From Methylosinus sp. LW4 (GTDB lineage Bacteria > Pseudomonadota > Alphaproteobacteria > Rhizobiales > Beijerinckiaceae): a DNA stretch of 64,000 nt. The notes below the pieces were generated by a model. That model searched no databases and was not told the origin of the DNA. It saw only the letters and a list, made by a program, of their open reading frames with translations. Both the position numbers and the translations under genes were made by a program. The DNA lies in assembly GCF_000379125.1 (NCBI RefSeq), contig NZ_KB900626.1, positions 3,296,667 through 3,360,666 of the forward strand. Direction: 5' to 3'. Below, piece after piece: positions 26,010 to 33,725 of this stretch; position 1 is the first letter of the stretch, and the number at the start of each line of letters is the position of its first letter.

Positions 26010-27119
26010 GTGGCGTCCGTCGATCTCGATCCAGTCGGTTTCGATTCGATCGACGCCATTTTTCAGGACGATCTTCGCGAGACCTTTCGCGTCTTCCGCC
26101 GCTCGGCTGAAATCATCCTCTCCGCTGCGCAGCCGCTCCGCGCGGCTCTGCCGGCCGATGAAGCGCTGGCCCGCGTCTGCCGCCTCGCTGCGGGCATGGA
26201 TGCGGCGACGCTCTCCCCCGACGCTGCGCTCGATTTTTTCGCCGCCAAATTCCGTCCTTTTCGACTGCGCGGGCCGGGATTCGTCACCGCTTATTACGAG
26301 CCGGTGATCGAGGCGCGCGAGGCTCCCGACGCGCAATTCCGCACGCCCGTCCCCGCCCGTCCGGCCGATCTCGTCACGCTTAACGAGACGCCCATTCGCG
26401 GCGAGGCGGGCGAGCCGCTCACCTCCGCCCGGCTGCGGGCCGATGGCGGCCTCGAGCCTTATCCCGATCGCCGCGCCTTGGAGGAAGGCCCGCCGGAGCT
26501 GCGGCCGCGGCCGATCGCCTATGTCCGGGATAGGGTCGAGCTGTTTCTCATTCAGGTGCAGGGCTCGGCGCGGCTGCGCTTTCCCGATGGGCGGGAATTG
26601 CCGCTCACCTATGATGGCCGCAATGGCCGTCCCTATACGTCGATCGGCCGCCTGCTCATCGAGCGCGGGCTCGTTCCGCAAAGCGAAATGTCGCTCGAGC
26701 GCTTGAAGACGGAAATCCGCGCCCTCGGCCAGGAAGACGGCGCGCCCGGCGCCCGGCTGATGCAGGAGAACCGCTCCTATGTCTTCTTCCGCGCCGATTC
26801 CTCGCCGGAGCGGCGCGACGGCCCCATAGGCGGCGAGGGCTGCGCGCTGACGCCGCTGCGCTCCATCGCTGTCGATCGCTCGCTGTGGAGCTATGGCCTG
26901 CCCTTTTTCATCAGCGCGACCGTGCCCTGGCGCAGCGCGGCGGCGGAGCCCTTCGCCCGGCTGATGATCGCGCAGGACACGGGCTCGGCGATTCTCGGAC
27001 CCGCGCGCGCCGATCTCTTCTTCGGCGCCGGGGACGAAGCCGGGGCGCTCGCCGGGCTGGTGCGCCACAAGGCGGATTTCACCGTGCTGCTGCCGCGAGG
27101 AGCGGGCGGCGATGAGTGA
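26010..27119 (+). CDS. mltA: Membrane-bound lytic murein transglycosylase A (MltA)
   Basis: A 369-residue glycan-cleaving enzyme that forms 1,6-anhydroMurNAc ends. GTG 26010 is the start. The MltA barrel has GFVTAYYEP, FLIQVQGSARLRFPDG and YDGRNGRPYTSIGRLL; the C-terminal 3D domain has AQDTGSAILGPARADLFFG with its three conserved Asp. No convincing lipobox or signal peptide is seen at the N-terminus, unlike E. coli MltA, so export needs checking or the true start differs. It overlaps the Smr gene by eight bases. Confidence 0.92.
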   Translation: MASVDLDPVGFDSIDAIFQDDLRETFRVFRRSAEIILSAAQPLRAALPADEALARVCRLAAGMDAATLSPDAALDFFAAKFRPFRLRGPGFVTAYYEPVIEAREAPDAQFRTPVPARPADLVTLNETPIRGEAGEPLTSARLRADGGLEPYPDRRALEEGPPELRPRPIAYVRDRVELFLIQVQGSARLRFPDGRELPLTYDGRNGRPYTSIGRLLIERGLVPQSEMSLERLKTEIRALGQEDGAPGARLMQENRSYVFFRADSSPERRDGPIGGEGCALTPLRSIAVDRSLWSYGLPFFISATVPWRSAAAEPFARLMIAQDTGSAILGPARADLFFGAGDEAGALAGLVRHKADFTVLLPRGAGGDE

Positions 27120-27678
27120 TCCGCCGCGCGAATCGCGTCGCTCGCGTTTTCTGTCCCGAGAAGAGATAGAGCTGTGGAACAAGGTGACGGCCGATGTGCG
27201 GCCGTCGCGCGGCCGTCGTCGCCGCCCGCAGGAGGAGCAGCCGGTCGAGGCCGGCGAGCCGAAGAAAGGAGCCGCTGCCGCGCCGCCGCCGACGCCTGCT
27301 CCGGCGGAGAAAAAGCCGCGGCCCCGCCCGGCCGCGCCGCCGGCAGAGATCGATCACCGCACGCGCACGAAATTGCGTCGCGGCCGGCTCGAGGTGGAGG
27401 CCAAGCTCGATCTCCACGGACTGCGCCAGGCCGAGGCGCAGACGGCGCTCTATGATTTTCTGCGCCGCGCCCAAGCGGCCGGCGCGCGCATGGCCATCGT
27501 GGTGACGGGCAAGGGGGTGCGCAGCGAGGAGGGCGGCGTGCTGCGCCGCCTCGTACCCCTATGGCTGAGCGCCCCGGCGATGCGCGATCTCGTTGTCGGC
27601 TTCGGCGAGGCGGCGCGCAATCACGGCGGCGAAGGCGCGCTCTATGTGCAGATCAGGCGCCCGCGCAGCGCCAAATAG
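27112..27678 (+). CDS. Smr-domain protein
   Basis: A 188-residue protein. The first 90 residues are charged and Pro/Ala-rich with no fold. The C-terminal Smr (small MutS-related) domain has LDLHGLRQAEAQTALYDFL, IVVTGKGV and GEGALYVQIRRP, with the LDxHG and TGxG motifs of Smr nucleases. Related proteins act in DNA repair or ribosome rescue; which applies here is unknown. It is translationally coupled to mltA, as in other Rhizobiales. Confidence 0.9.
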   Translation: MSDPPRESRRSRFLSREEIELWNKVTADVRPSRGRRRRPQEEQPVEAGEPKKGAAAAPPPTPAPAEKKPRPRPAAPPAEIDHRTRTKLRRGRLEVEAKLDLHGLRQAEAQTALYDFLRRAQAAGARMAIVVTGKGVRSEEGGVLRRLVPLWLSAPAMRDLVVGFGEAARNHGGEGALYVQIRRPRSAK

Positions 27679-27707
27679 CGAAAGTCTCGCGTCGGATGAA
27701 ATATCGG

Positions 27708-27822
27708 CCCCTCGCCCTGAGAAGCCCGCGAAGCGGGCGTCTCGAAGGGCGGCCGCTGCGTGGCGCTGGATCGTCCTTCGAGGCTTTTTGTGTTCTGCAA
27801 AAAGCGCCTCGGGACGAGGGGG
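27708..27822. repeat. Extragenic palindromic pair between convergent genes
   Basis: Two hairpins lie between the Smr gene and the DUF4384-like gene: one centred on GCCCGCGAAGCGGGC with CCCT...AGGG flanks (27708-27751), one with GAGGCTTTTTG and CAAAAAGCGCCTC arms (about 27780-27810). The CCTCGCCCTGAGAAGCCCGC sequence is a familiar alphaproteobacterial extragenic repeat. It may also end both transcripts. Confidence 0.75.
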
Positions 27823-27827
27823 ATTGT

Positions 27828-28481
27828 TCACTTGATTCCGTAGAATTTCGTCGCGAAGGACCATTTCGGCGCGCGGATCGGGCGCTCGCCTTCGGCAGGC
27901 AGTATCTGCAGCATCTGCGTCGAATCCTTCACGAAATCCGCGGCCTTGGCCTGGCCCGCGATGGCCGCCGGCACATCCGGCAGGTCGACGATCTGCAAGG
28001 GCGCGTCGCTCAATATGGCCACCACCATGCCGACGCCCGTCGGCGGCGAGGCGACGAAGCGATAGGCGGATTTGCCGCTGGCGTCCGGCAGCGTCATCGA
28101 CTGGCCGGCCTTCAGAAAATTGGCCTTCTCATCGACGCCGGCGGGGTCCGCCAAAGTCACCATATTGGGGAAAATCTGCGCCAGCTTTCCCTGCGCGTCG
28201 ACATCGACCAATATCACATAGCCGGGCTTTTCCGCCGTCACGCGAAAGCTCATCGGCGCGCCGAGCGCGAACTCCTCCTGCGGCAGCACCTCGATTCGCA
28301 CGCCCGCGCCGGCGGCCTTGGCCGGCTCCTTGGGGATCGCCGGCGCTTGCGTCTGCGGCGACGGCGGGGCCTCCGCTGGCGGATCGTCGATGATGCGCAC
28401 CGAGCGCGTCATATCCTGCGGCTCGGCGAGCGCGACGCTCGCGACGCAGCAGAGAAGCGAGAGACAAAGACGCCGCATCAT
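27828..28481 (-). CDS. Exported DUF4384-like protein
   Basis: A 217-residue protein with start ATG 28481 behind GGAGGAG. The signal peptide is MMRRLCLSLLCCVASVALA. After a Pro/Ala-rich linker the rest (residues 75-200) matches the DUF4384 pattern: FRVTAEKPGYVILVDVDAQG, then an IFPNMV strand and a VASPPTGVGMVVAIL strand. Such domains are found with caspase-fold and kinase-signalling proteins in bacteria. It lies 13 bases after the caspase-like gene on the same strand, so the two are probably an operon. Confidence 0.75.
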   Translation of the reverse strand: MMRRLCLSLLCCVASVALAEPQDMTRSVRIIDDPPAEAPPSPQTQAPAIPKEPAKAAGAGVRIEVLPQEEFALGAPMSFRVTAEKPGYVILVDVDAQGKLAQIFPNMVTLADPAGVDEKANFLKAGQSMTLPDASGKSAYRFVASPPTGVGMVVAILSDAPLQIVDLPDVPAAIAGQAKAADFVKDSTQMLQILPAEGERPIRAPKWSFATKFYGIK

Positions 28482-28494
28482 TCTCTCCTCCTTT

Positions 28495-30147
28495 TCAACG
28501 CGCGGTGAAAATGCCGACTGTGCCGAGCTGCGCCTCGCTATTCGAAAATTGCGAGACGATATCGATGACCTTGGCCGGATTGCGCAGCCGATCGAGCTGC
28601 CGCAGCGCCTGCTCGAGCTGCGGCATGGGCCGCGTCGAGGCGATGGCGACGATCTGATCGGCGCCGAAGGGCTCGCCCGCGACGACGCTCAGCCGATAGT
28701 CGGAAGATTGCACGACGGGCGGGTCGGAGGCGAGCGGATAGAGCAATTGCAGCACGCCGTCGCCGGTGAGGTCGAACAGCAGCAGATTGCGGCCGGCGAC
28801 TCCGCCTATGGTGATCTCGACGCGCTCGCCCTTGCGCCGCAGCCCCTCCGGCGCGACGCGCATCGGCAGCGGCCCTTTGCCGGCGACGAGCTTCAGCCAG
28901 CGCACGGTGGCGGCGCGATCGATCAGAACGTCGAGCTCATGCGCATCGACATTATGCGCCAGCACATCGCCGCCGGAGAGCGCGTCGCGGCTCGCCGCGT
29001 CCCAGAGGATATCGGCCGCCGCATCGGCGCCGACGAGCACGAAAGGCGCATGGGCGCCGGCGCCCGTTCCGCGCTCGGCGGCCGCGCCGCGCAGAGCGAG
29101 GCGGATCGGCTCCTTGGGCCGTGGCGGCAGAGCGGCGGGCTTTGCCGGCGGCAGGCTCTGGCCCGGCCCGATCGCCATGGATTTTGGCGTCAGCGGCGTG
29201 ATCGTCAGCCCGCCGCCGCCGGAGGAAGCGGCGGCCTCTTCCTCTTCCGCCGACGATCCGCCCACGGCCTGCACGCCGACGCCGCGCCCGAGCTGAGCGA
29301 TCACATCCCTCGAGGCGTCGAGCCCGCGCGGCTCGACGACGGCGACGCTCTGACGCTGATCGCTGAGCTGATAGGCGAGCCCTCTGACATAGGCGATGAG
29401 TTCCGCCGTCGTGACGGCGCCGTCGCCATCGGCGTCCGCCGCGCCCTCGAGCGCGCGCGCGACGGCGTAGCTCAGCGCGCCGCGCTGGCCGACGCCGGCG
29501 ATCTCCAGCTCGGGCGCCTCGAATTGCGCATCCGCCGCCATCAGCACGACCGAGCGCGCGAAATCCCGTGGCGCGATCTTCGTCGCGGCGGAGGAAGCGC
29601 CTTCATTCAGCGAGCGATAGACGAGCTTCGCCGCGCGTGGATCGACCTCGCGCGCGAGGCTCTCTCCGAAAGAGGCGTCGGCGATGAGAAAGACGCGCGC
29701 GCCCTTTTTCTCGAAAGCGTCGATCATGGAATCGAGCTCGGCGCGCGCGATCTTCTCGCCATTGGCGCGCGCCTGTGTCGGATCGAATTTCGGCAGCAGC
29801 AGAACGGGCGCGTTCTTCTGCGCGCCATAGCCGGCGAAGGTCAGGAAGACGGCGTCGCCCTTTTGCGCGCGCGCCAGCATGGCGTCGAGCGCGCGCATCA
29901 CCGCGGCGCGCTCCGCTCTGTCGATGAATGTCACAATGTCGCGCGCGCCGCGTCCGCGCAGGCTCGCCTCGAGATCGCGCGCATCGGCGACGGCGCCGCG
30001 CAAGGGCGGCGCATGTTCGTAATGATCGACGCCGATGAGAATGGCGCGCGTCTCGGCCGATGCGGCGTTCGCGAAAAGACCGAGCATAGCGCAAGCGATC
30101 GCGCCCACGCCGCGCCGCAGAGCAGACGATAGGGCTTTGCGCTGCAT
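28495..30147 (-). CDS. Caspase-fold protein with both catalytic residues replaced, C-terminal DUF4384-like domain
   Basis: A 550-residue exported protein (signal peptide near residues 10-31, cleavage ASA-ET). Residues 33-290 are a caspase/metacaspase (C14) p20-like fold beginning ETRAILIGVDHY. The active-site His motif reads FAGYG (Tyr107 instead of His) and the Cys motif reads IADAS (Ser159 instead of Cys), so peptidase activity is unlikely. After a Ser/Gly-Pro linker (295-345) the C-terminal half has NLLLFDLTGDGVLQLLYP and a following IVAIAST strand, like DUF4384. Start ATG 30147 sits directly behind a Shine-Dalgarno made by an extragenic repeat. The DUF4384-like gene follows. Confidence 0.8.
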   Translation of the reverse strand: MQRKALSSALRRGVGAIACAMLGLFANAASAETRAILIGVDHYEHAPPLRGAVADARDLEASLRGRGARDIVTFIDRAERAAVMRALDAMLARAQKGDAVFLTFAGYGAQKNAPVLLLPKFDPTQARANGEKIARAELDSMIDAFEKKGARVFLIADASFGESLAREVDPRAAKLVYRSLNEGASSAATKIAPRDFARSVVLMAADAQFEAPELEIAGVGQRGALSYAVARALEGAADADGDGAVTTAELIAYVRGLAYQLSDQRQSVAVVEPRGLDASRDVIAQLGRGVGVQAVGGSSAEEEEAAASSGGGGLTITPLTPKSMAIGPGQSLPPAKPAALPPRPKEPIRLALRGAAAERGTGAGAHAPFVLVGADAAADILWDAASRDALSGGDVLAHNVDAHELDVLIDRAATVRWLKLVAGKGPLPMRVAPEGLRRKGERVEITIGGVAGRNLLLFDLTGDGVLQLLYPLASDPPVVQSSDYRLSVVAGEPFGADQIVAIASTRPMPQLEQALRQLDRLRNPAKVIDIVSQFSNSEAQLGTVGIFTAR

Positions 30148-30150
30148 TCT

Positions 30151-30264
30151 CCCTCTCCCCGCCTGTAGGGAGAGGGCCGGGGTGAGTTGCTTGGGGCGTT
30201 GGCCAAAAACGCAAAGCGCCCCGAGCCCCTCATCCTCACCTTCTCCCCGTGAACGGGGAGAAGG
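30151..30264 (-). repeat. Composite extragenic palindrome, copy A
   Basis: Hairpin CCCTCTCCC...GGGAGAGGG (30151-30176), about 62 spacer bases containing GCGCCCCGAGCCCCTCATCC, then CCTTCTCCCCGT...ACGGGGAGAAGG (30239-30264). The inverse of this unit recurs at 42365-42476. It fills part of the 393-base gap between divergent genes; the remaining bases 30265-30540 hold no gene or motif I can name apart from the AAGGAG before 30541. Confidence 0.88.
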
Positions 30265-30540
30265 AAGGCGGCGCGACGCGATCAGCTGCACAGCGCAGGA
30301 AAAATAAGGAAAAGCGATCATGCGCGCGAGGGATCTCGAATGACGCAAAAGGTCCGAACAAGCGAGGCGAGACTATCATTCGCGCCTCCGCGCCGGCAAG
30401 CGCGGGAAAAAGCTCGCGCGCGCGGTCGTCGCGCGAATGCAGCCGTCTCGTGAGAGGCTTCGGCGCTTCGCCACGGAAAAGCCGCCGATCCGCCCGCGCC
30501 CCGCGGCGGCCGCGTCGCATTTGGGAAGGAGATTTCGAAC

Positions 30541-32172
30541 ATGCTCCGCTTGCTCCTTCTCCCCCTCACGCCGCGCTTCGTCGCGCTCACGCTCAGCGTC
30601 GCGGGCTTTCTCCTCTGCGCCATAGCGACGGAGGGCGATCTGTCGAGCGCCTTCTTTCCGGCGGCGATCGCCTGCGCCGCGCTCTGCGCGCTCGGCGCGC
30701 ATGATCTGCTGCAGCGCGAGCATGCGATTTTGCGCGCCTATCCTATTTCCGCGCATCTGCGCTTTTTGCTCGAGCATGTGCGGCCGGAGCTGCGGCAATA
30801 TTTCTTCGAGGACAATAAGGACGGCCGTCCGTTCAGCCGCGACAAGCGCGCCATCGTCTATCAGCGCGCCAAGATGAACATCGACAAAAGGCCCTTCGGC
30901 ACGGAAATCGACGTCTATGCGGAAGGCTTCGAATGGCTGCGCCATTCGATCGCGGCGCGGCCCGTTTCGCATGAGCATTTTCGCACGCGCGTCGGCGGCG
31001 ATTGCGCGCAGCCTTACGACATCTCGCTCTTGAATATTTCCGCGATGAGCTTCGGCGCCTTGAGCCGCAACGCCATTCGCGCGCTCAATCTCGGCGCGCG
31101 CAAGGGCGAATTCGCGCAGGATACGGGCGAGGGCGGCTTCAGCCCCTATCATCAGGAGGCCGGCGGCGACGTCATTTGGCAGATCGCCTCCGGCTATTTC
31201 GGCTGCCGCACGCGCGAGGGCGCATTCGACGCGGAGAAATTCGCCGAGATCGCCACGCGCGATCAGATCAAGATGATCGAGGTGAAGCTGAGCCAAGGGG
31301 CGAAGCCCGGCCATGGCGGCGTGCTGCCGGCCGCCAAGGTGAGCGAGGAGATCGCGCGCATTCGCGGCGTGCCCATGGGCGAGGATTGCATTTCGCCGGC
31401 GGCGCATTCGGCCTTTTCGACGCCGATCGAATTACTGCAATTTCTGGCGCAGCTGCGCGCGCTCTCCGGCGGCAAGCCGGTCGGCTTCAAGCTCTGCCTC
31501 GGCCAGCCCTGGGAGTTCCTGGCCATTTGCAAGGCGATGCTGGAGACGGGCCTCCATCCCGATTTCATCGTCGTCGACGGCAAGGAAGGCGGGACCGGCT
31601 CAGCGCCGCTCGAATTCATGGATCACATCGGCATGCCGATGCGCGACGGACTCGCCTTCGCGCATCATGCGCTGATCGGCGTCGGCCTGCGCGATACAAT
31701 TCGCATCGGCGCCGCCGGCAAGATCGCCACGGGCTTCGACATGGCGCGGGCGCTCGCGCTCGGCGCCGATTGGTGCAATAGCGGGCGCGGCTTCATGTTC
31801 GCGCTCGGCTGCATTCAATCTCTGTCCTGCCACACCGATCATTGCCCGACCGGCGTCGCCACGCAGGACGCCTCGCGCGGCCGCGCGCTCGTCGTCTCGG
31901 ACAAGGCGGAGCGCGTGCGCAATTTTCATCATGCGACGCTCATGGCGCTCGCCGAGCTCGCCGCCGCCGCCGGGCTCGATCATCCGAGCGACTTCGCGCC
32001 GGAGCATTTTTGTCGCCGCATCTCTCCGCATGAGGCGGCGACTTTCGCCGAGCTCTATCCGGCGCCGGCGCCCGGCGCGTTTCTCCGTGGCGAGATGGAT
32101 GCGCGCTTCGCCGCCGCTTGGCGCAGCGCGCGCGCGGATTCGTTTCGGCCGGCGTCGCTCGCTCTCGCTTGA
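30541..32172 (+). CDS. FMN-binding glutamate-synthase-like oxidoreductase
   Basis: A 543-residue protein with two N-terminal membrane helices (MLRLLLLPLTPRFVALTLSV and a second to residue 60). The rest is the FMN/(beta-alpha)8 domain of the large glutamate synthase subunit: NISAMSFGALSRNAI, GGFSPYH, KPGHGGVLPAAKV, DGKEGGTGSAP. The Cys triplet C-x5-C-x4-C in GCIQSLSCHTDHCPTG binds the 3Fe-4S cluster. It lacks the glutaminase domain, so it is not a complete glutamate synthase. Many genomes hold such stand-alone proteins; the physiological reaction is unknown. A strong AAGGAG precedes the ATG. Confidence 0.9.
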   Translation: MLRLLLLPLTPRFVALTLSVAGFLLCAIATEGDLSSAFFPAAIACAALCALGAHDLLQREHAILRAYPISAHLRFLLEHVRPELRQYFFEDNKDGRPFSRDKRAIVYQRAKMNIDKRPFGTEIDVYAEGFEWLRHSIAARPVSHEHFRTRVGGDCAQPYDISLLNISAMSFGALSRNAIRALNLGARKGEFAQDTGEGGFSPYHQEAGGDVIWQIASGYFGCRTREGAFDAEKFAEIATRDQIKMIEVKLSQGAKPGHGGVLPAAKVSEEIARIRGVPMGEDCISPAAHSAFSTPIELLQFLAQLRALSGGKPVGFKLCLGQPWEFLAICKAMLETGLHPDFIVVDGKEGGTGSAPLEFMDHIGMPMRDGLAFAHHALIGVGLRDTIRIGAAGKIATGFDMARALALGADWCNSGRGFMFALGCIQSLSCHTDHCPTGVATQDASRGRALVVSDKAERVRNFHHATLMALAELAAAAGLDHPSDFAPEHFCRRISPHEAATFAELYPAPAPGAFLRGEMDARFAAAWRSARADSFRPASLALA

Positions 32173-32247
32173 TCGTCGCGCCGCCGCGTCTTGCATGAGG
32201 CGGCGAATTCATCGAGGATCGCGCGTTCATATTGCGAGCCCATTCCC

Positions 32248-33711
32248 ATGACGAATGTCTATGACGAGCAGGACTATCCTTACGCCGTCCGCCATTGGAC
32301 GCATCCGACGCAGCTCGGCGCTCTTTCACAATTGATGGGACGGCCCGCAGCGCCCTTTCAGGACTGCCGCGTGCTGGAGATCGGCGCCGGCGATGGCATC
32401 AATCTCGCCAGCATGGCGATCGGCGCGCCGCGCGCGCAATTCATCGGCGTCGATCTCTCCGAGCGCGCCGTCGCCGCAGGACGCGAGCTGACGGCGGCGG
32501 CGGGCGTCGCCAATCTGCAGCTCGTTTGCGGCGATTTGCGCGATTTTGCCGCCGAGCCGCAATCCTTCGATTACATCATCGCGCATGGCGTCTACGCCTG
32601 GGCGCCGAAAATCGTTCAGGATGCGGTGATGGCGCTGTGCGGGCGGCTGCTGTCGCCGCGCGGCGTCGCCATGATCAGCTATAATGCGTTGCCGGGCTGC
32701 CGCTTGCGCCAGGGTCTGCGCGATATGCTGCTCAGCGCCGTCGCGGGAATTGCGGAGCCCGAACGCAAGATCGCCGCCGCGCGCGCGACGGCGAGCTTCT
32801 ACGCCGAGCAATGGTCGGCGAGCGACAACGCCTTTCGCAAGGCGCTGGCGCTGGAGGCGCGTGATTTTCTCGGCCGGCCGGATGGGCTCATTTTTCATGA
32901 CGAGCTCGGCGAGATTTACGATCCGCAGCTCTTCTCCACCGTCGTCGCCGCGGCGCGCGCGCATGGGCTCGATTATCTTTGCGACAATGATCCCTCGCTG
33001 GTGGGACATGCGCTATGGGAGAGCGAGCTGTGGAGCCAATCCTTGCCGCTCACCGGCGGCGATCAGATCGCCTATGAGCAGGCGCTCGATTTCGTCGAGA
33101 CGCGGTTTTTTCGTCGCAGCCTGTTCTGCCGCGCCGGCGCGCCGCTGGAACGGCGCTTCGCGCCGGAGCGTCTTTCCGGCCTCTTTCTCGAGGCGCCGCT
33201 CGAGCCCTTCGTCGACGCCAGCGTCGCTGCGGGCGAATACGCTTTCAAGACGGCGGGCAAGGGCGAGGTCTCGACGCGGGACGAGGCTTTCGGCGCGGCC
33301 ATGCGCCGGCTCGGCGCGGCCTATCCGCGCGCGCTCGCGATCGACGAGATCGCGCCCGAGCCCGCGGCGCGCTCGGCGCTGCTGCGGCTCTTCGCCGGCA
33401 ATATGGCGCGCCTGGCGACAGAGCCTTTTCCTGTCGGGCGAAATCCGGGCGAAAAGCCATTCGCCAATCCGCTGGCGCGCGCGCAGGCGCGGCTCGGCCT
33501 CGGCTCGGTGACGAGCTATCGGCATTCGCAAGTCGCACTCGAGGGCGACGACACGCGGCGCTTTCTCGATCTTCTCGACGGAACGCGGACGGTCGACGAT
33601 CTCGCCCGCGCAATGTCCGGCGCAGCGGAGGAGAGCCGCACGCGCGCGCAAGTGGAGGCGGCGCTCGCGACCTTCGCGATGTGGGGCCTGACGCGCGCCC
33701 CTGGCGCCTGA
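32248..33711 (+). CDS. SAM-dependent methyltransferase with methyltransferase regulatory domain
   Basis: A 487-residue protein from ATG 32248. The SAM-binding core is VLEIGAGDGINLASMAIG with IGVDLSERAV and CGDLRDF; IAHGVYAWAP is motif IV-like. After residue 170 comes the long C-terminal region seen in methyltransferases with a regulatory domain (ending around ARTVDDLARAM-like winged-helix sequence, here GTRTVDDLARAMSG). The target is not known; protein or surface-polymer methylation are both possible. It follows the oxidoreductase by 75 bases on the same strand. Confidence 0.83.
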   Translation: MTNVYDEQDYPYAVRHWTHPTQLGALSQLMGRPAAPFQDCRVLEIGAGDGINLASMAIGAPRAQFIGVDLSERAVAAGRELTAAAGVANLQLVCGDLRDFAAEPQSFDYIIAHGVYAWAPKIVQDAVMALCGRLLSPRGVAMISYNALPGCRLRQGLRDMLLSAVAGIAEPERKIAAARATASFYAEQWSASDNAFRKALALEARDFLGRPDGLIFHDELGEIYDPQLFSTVVAAARAHGLDYLCDNDPSLVGHALWESELWSQSLPLTGGDQIAYEQALDFVETRFFRRSLFCRAGAPLERRFAPERLSGLFLEAPLEPFVDASVAAGEYAFKTAGKGEVSTRDEAFGAAMRRLGAAYPRALAIDEIAPEPAARSALLRLFAGNMARLATEPFPVGRNPGEKPFANPLARAQARLGLGSVTSYRHSQVALEGDDTRRFLDLLDGTRTVDDLARAMSGAAEESRTRAQVEAALATFAMWGLTRAPGA

Positions 33712-33725
33712 GCGACGACTAAAAA

